Origin: Planctomycetota bacterium
GTDB lineage: Bacteria > Planctomycetota > Brocadiia > SM23-32 > JAKLEA01
DNA length: 64,000 nt
Assembly: GCA_022711755.1 (NCBI GenBank)
Contig: JAKLEA010000009.1
Span: 62,001-126,000 of the forward strand
Direction of reading: 5' to 3'
Below, piece by piece: positions 47,294 through 55,354 of this stretch. A program made the position numbers and the translations under genes. The notes under the pieces are model-generated. The model did no database searches. It was given only the letters and a program-made list of their open reading frames with translations, and had not been told where the DNA came from. Numbering within the stretch: position 1 is the first letter of the stretch; the number at the start of each line of letters is the position of its first letter.

Positions 47294-48244
47294 ATGGACG
47301 CAAAACCAAGGCTGGGAATAAGCGCGTGTCTCCTGGGTCATAAAGTCAGGCACGATGGCGGTCACAAGCTCGATCAATTCCTACTCAACACGCTCGGTAA
47401 ATACGTCGAATACCTTCCGATCTGTCCTGAGGTTGAATGCGGAATGGATGTTCCCAGAGAGGCGTTGCGGCTTGTGGGCGATCCCGAAAACCCGCGGCTT
47501 GTCACGTCCCGCACGGGCGTTGACTTCACCGCCCTGATGAAATCATGGGCGCGAAAAAGGGTGAAAGCGCTCGAGGACGAGAACCTGAGCGGCTTCATTT
47601 TTAAAACCCGCTCGCCAAGCAGTGGCATGAGATCGGTGAAGGTCTACCTGGATAACGGCATCCCTGTCAGCCGCGGCGTCGGCATCTTCGCAAGGGTCTT
47701 CATGGAGCATTTTCCTCTGCTGCCAGTGGAAGACGAAGGGCGACTCAATGACGACGGCATCAGGGAAAACTTCGTCGAACGCATTTTCACTCTCGGACGC
47801 TGGCGCGAGACGATAAGCGGGCGGCGCTCGGTCGGCAATCTTGTCGCCTTCCATACCAGCCATAAGCTGCTAATACTCTCACACAATCAGAGGATTTACC
47901 GGGAGATGGGCAGGCTCGTCGCAGCCGCATCGCAAATGCCGGCCGGCGAGGCGTTCGCGGCGTATGAAACAGCGCTGCTATCTGCGCTTGGAACAATGGC
48001 AACAGTCGGTTCGCACTGCAACGTGCTGCAACATGCCATGGGATACTTCAAGGAGCAGCTTGCCGGGGATGAGAAAGCGGAAATGGCCGGTATTCTTGAA
48101 GCTTATCGAGCTGGAAACATACCGCTCATTGTCCCTGTAACTCTACTGAAACATTACGTAAGGAAGTACGAATGCGCATACCTTAAAGACCAATGGTATC
48201 TTGACCCTCACCCGATCGAGCTTCAGCTTCGCAATCACTGCTGA
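47294..48244 (+). CDS. DUF523 (TudS-like) and DUF1722 (YbgA-like) fusion protein
   Basis: The 316-residue protein has an N-terminal DUF523 domain (about 5-150) and a C-terminal DUF1722 domain (about 190-305). DUF523 includes TudS, a 4Fe-4S 2-thiouracil desulfurase with three cluster cysteines. Two cysteines are present, in ISACLLGHKV (C13) and PEVECGMDVPRE, but the usual third one in the SPSCG motif reads SRSPSSGMR-like (TRSPSSGM), i.e. Ser. I recall this as common in the fused subfamily, but could not check. The C-terminal VGSHCNVLQHAMGYFK block supports DUF1722. It is coupled with the class II photolyase, so a role in UV-stress or damaged-base handling is plausible. Confidence 0.85.
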   Translation: MDAKPRLGISACLLGHKVRHDGGHKLDQFLLNTLGKYVEYLPICPEVECGMDVPREALRLVGDPENPRLVTSRTGVDFTALMKSWARKRVKALEDENLSGFIFKTRSPSSGMRSVKVYLDNGIPVSRGVGIFARVFMEHFPLLPVEDEGRLNDDGIRENFVERIFTLGRWRETISGRRSVGNLVAFHTSHKLLILSHNQRIYREMGRLVAAASQMPAGEAFAAYETALLSALGTMATVGSHCNVLQHAMGYFKEQLAGDEKAEMAGILEAYRAGNIPLIVPVTLLKHYVRKYECAYLKDQWYLDPHPIELQLRNHC

Positions 48245-48252
48245 TGGAACGC

Positions 48253-48696
48253 TCAAGGCTTGACAGCGACAACCTTTTCGAACTCCCGAACCAGATTATA
48301 AACATCAACTTCAATACTGATAATGGCGCAGTCTTCCGCTTCGACGAAGCTCTTGAGGTCAGGATTTTGCTCCAGAAAGGTTTTTCTCACATCAGGATAT
48401 TCATCCTGCGGGATTTCGCGCGCAATCCCGATTGCCGTGACCACATTGATCTTATCCTTCGCTTTTCCAGTCTTTCGCGTATCAATAAGGAGCGCGACGC
48501 GCGAGTCTCCGCTCAGGTTCGAGAATTTGCGCGTGCCGCGCCTTGTCGGGAAAATTATCCGTCTGAGGTCGGGCGATGCCGCGAACGTTACGAGATTGGC
48601 GCAGGGTTGTCCGCGGTCATGGGTTGCGAGAACGCCAAGCGACTCTGACCTGAGAATATCCTCAATTGCCTTTCTTGCTTCCGCCTGTTCGCTCAC
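48253..48696 (-). CDS. Pyridoxamine 5'-phosphate oxidase-like (split-barrel FMN) protein
   Basis: The 147-residue protein resembles small split-barrel flavin-binding proteins: LGVLATHDRGQPCANLVTFA near 20, RIIFPTRRGTRKFSNL near 45, and DSRVALLIDTR near 65. The family covers PNPOx-like, FMN-binding and heme-handling proteins. The start is a GTG at 48696, because a GGAGG lies 6 bases ahead; the frame remains open upstream. It follows rsfS on the same strand after 70 bases and converges with the DUF523 gene. The substrate is unknown. Confidence 0.75.
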   Translation of the reverse strand: MSEQAEARKAIEDILRSESLGVLATHDRGQPCANLVTFAASPDLRRIIFPTRRGTRKFSNLSGDSRVALLIDTRKTGKAKDKINVVTAIGIAREIPQDEYPDVRKTFLEQNPDLKSFVEAEDCAIISIEVDVYNLVREFEKVVAVKP

Positions 48697-48766
48697 ATCA
48701 TCCTCCTGCCTGCCTGGGAAGGGAAGGTGGATAAAAAAAGCTGTCCGGAAAGACCCGGATGCGACT

Positions 48767-49180
48767 TCAAGCCTTCCAGTCAATCTTTGGCGCGTCGCCC
48801 CATAACAACTCCAGATCGTAGTACGTCCTGGTGTCGGCATCGAAGATATGAACGATGACGGAGCCGAGGTCGAGAATCGCCCACTTGTGGTCGCCTGACG
48901 GAATCGTATCAGCTCCCTCCGTGCCGAGAAGGTGGAGTTTGCGCTTCTTGGACAGTTTGACAAGCTCCTCGGTCACGGCCCGCAGGTGCGGAACATTGCG
49001 TCCGGACATGATGACCATGTAATCCGCTATGACCGTCAGTTCGGAAACATGCAGAACCAGGATGTCGTCCGCCTGGCGGTCATCGGCCGTCCGGGCCATG
49101 AGGAGGGCGATCTGAAGCGCGTCGTCAGTCGCAACGACCGGCTCTTCCGTTTTCCCCGCGGGGATTTTCTTTGCTGTCAT
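48767..49180 (-). CDS. rsfS: Ribosome silencing factor RsfS
   Basis: RsfS (Iojap family) binds ribosomal protein uL14 and blocks subunit joining in poor nutrients. The 137-residue protein carries ADDILVLHVSELTVIADYMV near residue 36, the KWAILDLGSVIVHIFD block near 96, and the C-terminal YYDLELLWGDAPKIDW, a classic RsfS ending. The true start is the ATG at 49180; the frame continues upstream into the thymidylate-synthase-like gene. Its usual neighbours nadD and proA are not present here; it follows a thymidylate-synthase-like gene by 14 bases. Confidence 0.95.
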   Translation of the reverse strand: MTAKKIPAGKTEEPVVATDDALQIALLMARTADDRQADDILVLHVSELTVIADYMVIMSGRNVPHLRAVTEELVKLSKKRKLHLLGTEGADTIPSGDHKWAILDLGSVIVHIFDADTRTYYDLELLWGDAPKIDWKA

Positions 49181-49194
49181 AAGGTTGCCGCAGG

Positions 49195-49938
49195 CTATTC
49201 GTCCTGCATCAGCTTGACGATCTCCTTGAGTTCCTCCGTGCTCCAGAACCGATCGGTTCGCTTCACCTGGTTCAGGAGACTCTGTACCCATGGGACGTCG
49301 CTGGAATTGTAATTGTAATGAACGGTGTAATCGGTCATCGGCCCGGCGGAAACAGGCTTGCCGATGGCGTCTGACATGAGCTTGCAGGCGTGGTTCTGGA
49401 GTTCCGACAGTGCGAAAAGGTTCATGAACGCGGCGTTGATAGAGTTGCGAACGCGCCACGTCGTGTCAAAATCCAGTTGCAGTCCATCGCGTTCCCTGAG
49501 GTGCAGCGTGATCGTCTGAAGGCACGGGCCGTGCAACCCCTTTTCCACGTCCACGATGAGCGGGTTGCCGACGACAATATGCGCCTTGTTCGTTGTCGGT
49601 TTTTGGCTCAGGATGGCCACGGCTCGCAGCATCTGGTTGCCGTGCTTGTCGAAAATCTGGCCGTGGTAGGTGTAGTCCCACCCTCGCTGGTCGAGTCCCA
49701 TGATGAGGTCCTCGGCGTATTCCAGCACCTCGCGCGGTTCGGCAGGGAAGCATTTGTGAACGCGCGGCTCCTTATTCGGCTTGTTGATGCGCATGACCAT
49801 CTGCGCGACGCGGCCCGCCTTGCCCAGGTTGTCCTTGTCCTTGCCTTGGTACGGCTCACCTCTCGCGGACAATTCGATTATCGAACGTTCCCAGACCTCC
49901 GGGATTGTGTCTCCCTCTACGACGATGATAGGCGGCAT
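49195..49938 (-). CDS. Thymidylate-synthase-like protein
   Basis: The 247-residue protein matches the thymidylate synthase fold, closer to archaeal-type members than to ThyA. The candidate nucleophile is C139 in HGPCLQTITLHL. The arginine-containing segment TTWRVRNSINAAFMNLFALS lies where ThyA has RSxDxxLGxPFN, and THY-like residues appear in MTDYTVHYNYNSSD (His-x-Tyr). The Asp and Leu-Gly part of the phosphate/base site is changed, so the substrate could be dUMP or another pyrimidine nucleotide. A perfect AAGGAGGG precedes the ATG. It lies upstream of rsfS on the same strand. Confidence 0.6.
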   Translation of the reverse strand: MPPIIVVEGDTIPEVWERSIIELSARGEPYQGKDKDNLGKAGRVAQMVMRINKPNKEPRVHKCFPAEPREVLEYAEDLIMGLDQRGWDYTYHGQIFDKHGNQMLRAVAILSQKPTTNKAHIVVGNPLIVDVEKGLHGPCLQTITLHLRERDGLQLDFDTTWRVRNSINAAFMNLFALSELQNHACKLMSDAIGKPVSAGPMTDYTVHYNYNSSDVPWVQSLLNQVKRTDRFWSTEELKEIVKLMQDE

Positions 49939-50016
49939 GGTTCCCTCCTTGCTTCCAGCGCCGTCCGCGCAAATCCGATCGCGCAGCCGGACCGGACATG
50001 AAATACAAATTTCCGT

Positions 50017-51168
50017 TTATTTGTGCGCGGGGTCCGTGATCCTCTCGGACTTTTTGGCTGTCTTCTTGAAGGTGGACTTCTTCTTGAGGTCCGCGATCAG
50101 GTCCTCGTATTCTTTCCGGTCAATCGGGAAGTCCACCGGTTTATTCGTGAACGACGACAGGATGATCGCGTTGGAAAGCTCCAGTTCGCCGATGGCTTCG
50201 CTGCCGGGGGCGATGAGCGGTTCTCCGTAAAGGATCGCCCTGGCCCAGTTCCGGGCTATTTCTGCGTGGCCGCGCGGGCAGTCCTTGATCTCAATGGGGA
50301 CTTCCTGCTTTTTCGGGCTGCCCCACATCTCCGTATTCTTCGCGTCCCATTCCGGCAGAGATGTCTCGTATTCGACGAAGCTGAGCTTGCCGTCGGCGAT
50401 GGTCAGCTTGCCTCTGTCGCCCACGATCTCAATGCGCTGTCCAGGCCCCGGCTCCGTCGTCGAGGTGTAGAAGTAGCCGTATGCCCCGTTCTCGTATTCG
50501 AGGAGGGCCTCGGCGTGATCCTCGACCTCAATGTTATGCGCCAGTGTGCGCGTCCTGCCGATCAGTCGCTTGGGCATCCCGGCGAGCTGGACGAAAATAT
50601 CCATGATGTGCGGAGCCTGGTTGAGCAGGATTCCCCCGCCCTCGCCCTTCCATGTCGCGCGCCACGTCCCCGAATCGTAGTAGGCCTGGGAGCGGAACTC
50701 CGGGGATATCAGCAGCGTGCGGCGCAGCTTGCCGATGCGCCCGCTACGCGCGATCTCGAGCGCGGCCTTGATGCCCGGCTCCGTCCGGCGCTGGAACATG
50801 ACGCTGAAGACCTTGCCGGTCTTCTCAGCGGTCTTGATGAACCGGTCTGCCTCGCCGACCGTCACTGCCATCGGCTTCTCGGACAGGCAGTGGAAGCCCG
50901 CCTTCATCGCGGCGCAGCCGATCACAGGATGGAAGTAGTGCGGGGTCGCTATGACGACGCCGTCCATCTTGCCCCAGTCAAGCAGGTCCTGGTATTTGAC
51001 GAAGCTCTTAACGCCGCAGCGTTTGCCGGTTTCCTTCGCGGTGGCGGGATCAATGTCGCACACCGCGACCAGTTTGGTTTCCTCGACCTTCGGAAGGTTG
51101 TTGCAGTGCCCGGTTCCCATTCCGCCGGTTCCGATCACCGCCACTCGAATCTGTTTCTGCTTTGCCAA
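50017..51168 (-). CDS. Gfo/Idh/MocA family oxidoreductase (cytoplasmic)
   Basis: The 383-residue protein lacks an export signal. It begins with a Rossmann motif (IRVAVIGTGGMGTGHCNNL), has the conserved CLSEKPMAVT near 95, and a typical C-terminal beta domain with GGILLNQAPHIMDIF near 180, whose His is a usual substrate contact. Substrates in this family are inositols, sugars or amino sugars. The start is TTG at 51168, preceded by GCAGGAGAG. The in-frame extension to 51291 runs through hairpin structure and is unlikely to be coding. A terminator-like hairpin and T8 tract stand directly before its ribosome site, so expression probably depends on read-through. Confidence 0.85.
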   Translation of the reverse strand: MAKQKQIRVAVIGTGGMGTGHCNNLPKVEETKLVAVCDIDPATAKETGKRCGVKSFVKYQDLLDWGKMDGVVIATPHYFHPVIGCAAMKAGFHCLSEKPMAVTVGEADRFIKTAEKTGKVFSVMFQRRTEPGIKAALEIARSGRIGKLRRTLLISPEFRSQAYYDSGTWRATWKGEGGGILLNQAPHIMDIFVQLAGMPKRLIGRTRTLAHNIEVEDHAEALLEYENGAYGYFYTSTTEPGPGQRIEIVGDRGKLTIADGKLSFVEYETSLPEWDAKNTEMWGSPKKQEVPIEIKDCPRGHAEIARNWARAILYGEPLIAPGSEAIGELELSNAIILSSFTNKPVDFPIDRKEYEDLIADLKKKSTFKKTAKKSERITDPAHK

Positions 51169-51184
51169 TTCCGCGCTCTCCTGC

Positions 51185-51221
51185 AAAAAAAACAGCGTGC
51201 GCAAAACCTTCGGTTTCACGC
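51185..51221 (-). terminator. Terminator-like hairpin plus T8 just before a ribosome site (attenuator candidate)
   Basis: On the minus strand GCGTGAAACC-GAA-GGTTTTGCGCACGC folds as a stem (51195-51221) and is followed by TG and eight Ts (51192-51185). The next bases are the GCAGGAG ribosome site of the Gfo/Idh gene. There is no room for a promoter between this hairpin and the gene. Confidence 0.6.
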
Positions 51222-51251
51222 GCCATACATCCTGCGTCCTAGAAAGTTCGT

Positions 51252-51293
51252 GTGTGTAAAACCTCAGACCTTCGGTCTTTCGGTTTCGCACAC
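51252..51293 (-). promoter_or_regulatory. Long hairpin sharing arms with the terminator-like hairpin
   Basis: GTGTGCGAAACC (5' arm on the minus strand) pairs with GGTTTTACACAC with one mismatch and one wobble, enclosing a small perfect stem AGACC/GGTCT. Its 3' arm (GGTTTTACAC) could instead pair with the 5' arm of the downstream terminator-like hairpin (GTGAAACC), forming an antiterminator. Confidence 0.5.
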
Positions 51294-51323
51294 CCTACGC
51301 CTGAGGGTTCAACTTCTCTCGCC

Positions 51324-51407
51324 TCAAGCGAGACGGATGAGGGGCATCATGCGCATCAATTGCGACGCTGCGCATAGCATATCGCAACTCCGTTCCGGTT
51401 CAAGCAT
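51324..51407 (-). CDS. Possible 27-residue leader peptide upstream of the Gfo/Idh gene
   Basis: A small ORF starts with ATG at 51407, has a strong GGAGG 5 bases before it, and stops 30 bases before the first hairpin. It encodes MLEPERSCDML and then a Met-rich end (MRMMPLIRLA), with five Met in 27 residues. Its position between the ruvX hairpin and the tandem hairpins fits a leader peptide whose translation affects downstream folding. A weak promoter-like pair (TTTCAA, 18 bases, CATACT) lies just upstream. Short ORFs occur by chance, so this is a hypothesis supported by the ribosome site and location. Confidence 0.4.
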   Translation of the reverse strand: MLEPERSCDMLCAASQLMRMMPLIRLA

Positions 51408-51517
51408 CTTTGCCTCCGGATGAGTATGGCATCAGCGGGTTGTGGTTTGAAACTTACTCGATCAGACGCCGCCGCAAGCAAGCGCGCGCGGGAAAAACGC
51501 GCGAGCGCAACGGCAAG

Positions 51518-51552
51518 GCGCAAGCTAGCCCGAAGACGGGCTTGGCTTGCGC
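51518..51552 (-). terminator. Strong hairpin after ruvX
   Basis: On the minus strand, GCGCAAGC pairs with GCTTGCGC and, inside, AGCCCG pairs with CGGGCT around a four-base loop, giving a 14-bp stem starting 26 bases after the ruvX stop. A second GC hairpin around a T5 loop follows at about 51478-51506. No U-run directly abuts the main stem. Confidence 0.5.
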
Positions 51553-51577
51553 ACTCCAAGGTTGTGCGCCTGGAGCG

Positions 51578-51988
51578 TCAACCCCGAGCGGCATCCAGCC
51601 TTTTCTGGAGGATCATCTGCGCGGCTACCGCGTCCAGCCGTTCCGCCCTCGCCGCGCCTTTGAACGCGCCATCCAGCGCGTCAATCGCCGCCGTGGTGCT
51701 CAACCGCTCGTCCTCCGTCACCACAGGAATTTCCAGCAGTCTGCGCAGCCGGGCCGTGAAATGCCCCACGCGCCGCGCCGCCCTGCCCTCGCTGCCGTCC
51801 ATGTTGAGCGGCAGGCCGACCACGACGATCTCGGTGCGGTTCTCCGTCGCAAGCTCGGCGACGCGCTGTGCTGCCTTGCCGTCCCCCTCGTTGCGGAACT
51901 GGCACAGCGGCATGGCCACCCGCCCGTCCGAGTCGCTTATCGCGATCCCGATCCTGACCGTGCCGAAGTCAACGCACAGATGCCTCAT
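51578..51988 (-). CDS. ruvX: Putative pre-16S rRNA nuclease / Holliday junction resolvase RuvX (YqgF)
   Basis: The 136-residue protein has the RNase H-like opening MRHLCVDFGTVRIGIAISD (catalytic Asp7), VVVGLPLNMDGSEG near 56, and VTEDERLSTTAAID near 90, all hallmarks of YqgF/RuvX. The family processes the 5' end of 16S rRNA and may resolve junctions. The start has AGGGA 7 bases before it and lies 9 bases after the ABC permease stop, so the two genes are co-transcribed. Size is normal. Confidence 0.92.
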   Translation of the reverse strand: MRHLCVDFGTVRIGIAISDSDGRVAMPLCQFRNEGDGKAAQRVAELATENRTEIVVVGLPLNMDGSEGRAARRVGHFTARLRRLLEIPVVTEDERLSTTAAIDALDGAFKGAARAERLDAVAAQMILQKRLDAARG

Positions 51989-51997
51989 TGCGCGTCC

Positions 51998-53797
51998 CTA
52001 TGTTTCCAGTTCTTCAAAAGACCTGATGCCCAGGCGCATCGGAATCCATGTCGCGGCGATTCCCGCTCCGACGCAGAAGGCAAGCGAAAGGGCGAGCAGC
52101 CCGCGGAACATCCGCAGGCTGAGAATTTCCTTCGCAAAGTAGAGATGGCACGGCAGGGCCACCAGCGCCACCGTCAGGATAATGAAGACGATGCTGACCA
52201 CGAGGTTCAGCGTGCCGCCGAAACCGGCGATGATTTTGGACGGGTTCTCCTCGCGCAGGTTCGGAAAGGCCGCGCCAAGCCCCACTGAAATCCCCGCAAG
52301 GCCCGAACACACAACAATCACGATGAGAATATGAACCGCGATTATGAACGAGGGTACGTCCAGTTGCGCGTCGGAAAGCGTTATCAAGGTCAGGCTGATC
52401 AGAAGCGAGCCGGCCATGCTGAAGAAATACTTCCCCCAGAGAATCGTCCTGCGCTCCATCGGCAGCAGGGCGAGTATCCAGAAACGCCGCCCCTCAAGGC
52501 TCAACTGCGGGAAGACGAAACGGCTCGTGAATGTCGAAAGCGTAAGACACGTCGCCCCGACGTTCAGGAACGCCACCATGTTGCGCCAGAAGGGCAGTTG
52601 AAGGTGATAGCGCATCCGGGGCAGGTTGACGATGTAAAGCCCCATCAGCCCGAAGAAAAGCAGGCATTGCGACCACTGGCGCGGATCGCGGACGAACACG
52701 AGGATGTCCTTCACGACGAGCAGCCGTAGCTTCTCCGGAAGGAAAAAGAGCAAACCGTTCAGCAGCCTGTCCATCCTGCCGTGAAGCGCATACCTGGCGA
52801 TGCTGCGGTGCGCGTGCGTCACAGCCCAGGACTTCAGGAAAAGCCGATCTCCCAGCCAGACGCACACAAGCCCGCCAAAAAGGACGTTCGAGAGCAACAG
52901 CAGAAGGTAAAAGCCGCTGCCCGTCAGGTCCCCCTGCGCGGCAATCAGCATGCCCTGACTCGTCCACTGGCTGGGCATGAGCCATTGCTGGCAGAAGCTG
53001 AGCTGCTCCAGGATGTCCTGCTGCCACTCCTCTGTAAATGGCGTCTCGATGAATTTGGAGGCCATGCTCCACGCCCAGATCAGAAGCGGGATGAGAAGCA
53101 CGATTCCGGCGGCGATTATCCACCGACGTCTGCTGCGGGGAAGGAAGGCCACTGTCACCAGCGCCGCGAGCGCCCCGAACTCACACGGGAGGATGATAAA
53201 CAGGAACGAGAAAATCATTGCCAGCGGGTAGAAATACCACGGGCACCAGACCGTCAACCCATACGCGAGGATCAGCGGGACGACAAGGGCTATCATGCCC
53301 CACGAGCTGAAGACCAGCGATTCCATGACGCGGTAGACGAATACCGCAATCGCGTCCATCGGCTTGGTCAGCAGGAATTCCGTCTCCTGCGTCCGATAAA
53401 GCGCGGCGAAGGAGATTATTGCGTTGCTCAGGGACATCATCACTAGCAGCGTCAGGTAGAAGAAGGCGAAGATGTAGTCAATCAGGACCTGACGGAACGG
53501 GGCAATGGCCGCCATGTCGTAGACAAAAACGAAACCGGACCGGAACATGCCGAACATCAGCCCCCAGAACCCGACGGCAAAACCGGTGATCACGCAAAGC
53601 TTGAACCTGCTCTGTGTTCGCAGACCGAGCAGAAGGTTGACCAGTTGCCGCCAGTGAAGATAAAGCAGCGGATGCCGCATGGACGCGGTGTCAATCGCTC
53701 TTATCGCTCTAATAACGGCGTCTCTCAACGCCGGATGCCGGTTGCTCAGAGATGCTTCCATGCCTGCGATTATACGGGAATGCGACTTTACTTTCAT
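51998..53797 (-). CDS. Putative ABC exporter permease, large polytopic membrane protein
   Basis: The 599-residue protein has about twelve hydrophobic spans with long loops. It includes the segment RTQETEFLLTKPMDAIAVFVY near residue 130, typical of the putative ABC exporter family (the PF16962 type, from memory), and ALLPMERRTILWGKYFF near 440. Such subunits pair with a separate ATPase, which is not in this window. The N-terminal 12 residues are uncertain: a second ATG at 53761 is possible, with a TATAAT between the two. It leads ruvX. Confidence 0.65.
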   Translation of the reverse strand: MKVKSHSRIIAGMEASLSNRHPALRDAVIRAIRAIDTASMRHPLLYLHWRQLVNLLLGLRTQSRFKLCVITGFAVGFWGLMFGMFRSGFVFVYDMAAIAPFRQVLIDYIFAFFYLTLLVMMSLSNAIISFAALYRTQETEFLLTKPMDAIAVFVYRVMESLVFSSWGMIALVVPLILAYGLTVWCPWYFYPLAMIFSFLFIILPCEFGALAALVTVAFLPRSRRRWIIAAGIVLLIPLLIWAWSMASKFIETPFTEEWQQDILEQLSFCQQWLMPSQWTSQGMLIAAQGDLTGSGFYLLLLLSNVLFGGLVCVWLGDRLFLKSWAVTHAHRSIARYALHGRMDRLLNGLLFFLPEKLRLLVVKDILVFVRDPRQWSQCLLFFGLMGLYIVNLPRMRYHLQLPFWRNMVAFLNVGATCLTLSTFTSRFVFPQLSLEGRRFWILALLPMERRTILWGKYFFSMAGSLLISLTLITLSDAQLDVPSFIIAVHILIVIVVCSGLAGISVGLGAAFPNLREENPSKIIAGFGGTLNLVVSIVFIILTVALVALPCHLYFAKEILSLRMFRGLLALSLAFCVGAGIAATWIPMRLGIRSFEELET

Positions 53798-53878
53798 GGA
53801 ATAGACATTCCCGATACGCGGGCGGCAACCATGCTTCCGCCATTCCGCGCATTGTCCTGCCTTGCGTCTCGCCGGGTC

Positions 53879-55291
53879 TCATTCCGGTCTGAGAATCTGC
53901 ACTCCCGATCCGCGGATGTTTAATTCCAGCGCGCCGTCCTTGACCTGCGCCCTGACCCCGGCCAGGTTGTCCGAGTAGAAGACTCCTTCCATCCCCTTCA
54001 GCCCGCGCGCCTTATAACGCAGAGCTCCGGGATACTCGTTGACCACCACCAGCCAAGTTCTGCCGCCGACGTTCTTGCCCAGCGCGACAACGCCTTTCTC
54101 CAGCGATCCCCATGATTCGGAGACGGAAACCTCGATTGGCGACTCAACGTCGGGGGCGGAGAGGATCGGCTCCATGTCGGCCAGCTCACGGACCAGCGTC
54201 AGCAGGTCATTCCAGAGCTGCGAATCCCTCTCGATGCGGTACGTGCCCCAGTAGAGGATGCCCCGGGCGCGATGAACGATGGCGTCATATGCCATGAAGC
54301 GGGATTCCTCATAGGTCGGGCGCCTGGATTTTTCCTTTTCCTCCGGCGTCGGCTTCTCGCGCAGGTCCGCCCAGCCGAAACCCTGAAGAACCATCCATGC
54401 CGGTTTGCCCGGCGCGGCGGCCATCATGCGGTCCGTGTAAGCGCCCACCGAGGCGAGGCTTCGATCCGGCAGGTCCGAATGTCCGGTCTGGAACTCCGGC
54501 ACGGGATAGATGTCGCATCCGACGATGTCCGCCGCCGCATTGAATGCGGCCAATTGCGAGATCGTGTTGCGCGGCGCGTGATTCATCCAGACAGGATGCG
54601 CGGGATCAAGCGCCTTTAACCGGGCGCGGCCCTCGATAAGTCCCTTGCACATGGTCGCCGCCCTTTGCGGGGCGTTGGAAATATTCAGCCCCGGATGGGG
54701 TGACGTCTTTCCGAGTTTCGCCCATACTCCATCGGCGGCGGCCTCCCCCTCTGCGAACTCTCCGCGCGCGTAATGCTCCTGCGATTTGGCGATAAGCCCC
54801 TTCATCTCCGCAACGAGCGCCGCGTCGGCGCAGGATTGCATCTCTTCTGAGAGTTTGCCCCCCTCCTGCCATAGCCGCCATTCCAGGGCGAGGTGCCAGC
54901 AGTTCCAGAGCGCCTCGTCCGGAACCTCCCACACGCGGAACGCCGGATGTCCGGCGAGACGGCGGGCCATGTCCTCAAGCGCGGCCTCGCGCTTCTCCCG
55001 GTCCGCGCTCTGGTCAATCGCCCCTCCCAGATTCACCCATGCGCCAAGCCCGCGGGCGTGAAGCCTGTCCAGAGCCGCAACGTCCGGCGTCGCATGAACC
55101 AAGTTGAATCCGGCCTTGGCTACCTGATCCAGAACAGCGTCGTCCCCGGGATTCTCATAAAGCCCGAGGATGAAGGTTCTCTTGCCGCCTACTTCAAGCA
55201 TGCCGTCCCTGGCCGTCTTGACGCCGGATTGCGCGCCGTCCTGGGCCACAATCGCCGCGATGAAGGACGCCCACAGGAAAATGTTCGTCAT
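53879..55291 (-). CDS. Secreted glycoside-hydrolase-like TIM barrel protein
   Basis: The 470-residue protein has a signal peptide (MTNIFLWASFIAAIVAQDG). It looks like a clan A beta-galactosidase-type barrel: RTFILGLYENPGDD near 38, AGFNLVHATPD near 61, AFRVWEVPDEALWNCWHLAL near 115 (Glu in the acid/base position of the Asn-Glu-Pro-like segment), VGCDIYPVPE near 248, and a late GILYWGTYRIE near 335. A small C-terminal beta domain ends IRGSGVQILRPE. The ATG has GGAGG 6 bases upstream. The exact GH family cannot be fixed. Confidence 0.65.
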   Translation of the reverse strand: MTNIFLWASFIAAIVAQDGAQSGVKTARDGMLEVGGKRTFILGLYENPGDDAVLDQVAKAGFNLVHATPDVAALDRLHARGLGAWVNLGGAIDQSADREKREAALEDMARRLAGHPAFRVWEVPDEALWNCWHLALEWRLWQEGGKLSEEMQSCADAALVAEMKGLIAKSQEHYARGEFAEGEAAADGVWAKLGKTSPHPGLNISNAPQRAATMCKGLIEGRARLKALDPAHPVWMNHAPRNTISQLAAFNAAADIVGCDIYPVPEFQTGHSDLPDRSLASVGAYTDRMMAAAPGKPAWMVLQGFGWADLREKPTPEEKEKSRRPTYEESRFMAYDAIVHRARGILYWGTYRIERDSQLWNDLLTLVRELADMEPILSAPDVESPIEVSVSESWGSLEKGVVALGKNVGGRTWLVVVNEYPGALRYKARGLKGMEGVFYSDNLAGVRAQVKDGALELNIRGSGVQILRPE

Positions 55292-55354
55292 TTCAAGCCT
55301 CCATTTGCAGTGCGCGGCGCGGATGAAGCAAACCTGCCGCGCTTCATCCGCCGT

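Noticed and set aside
47294..48244. Simple tudS gene call
   Set aside because: The fused DUF1722 domain and the Ser for Cys change make the name unsafe.
50023..51423. 466-codon plus-strand frame across the Gfo/Idh gene
   Set aside because: The Gfo/Idh motifs are clear on the minus strand; the opposite frame shows no recognisable domain.
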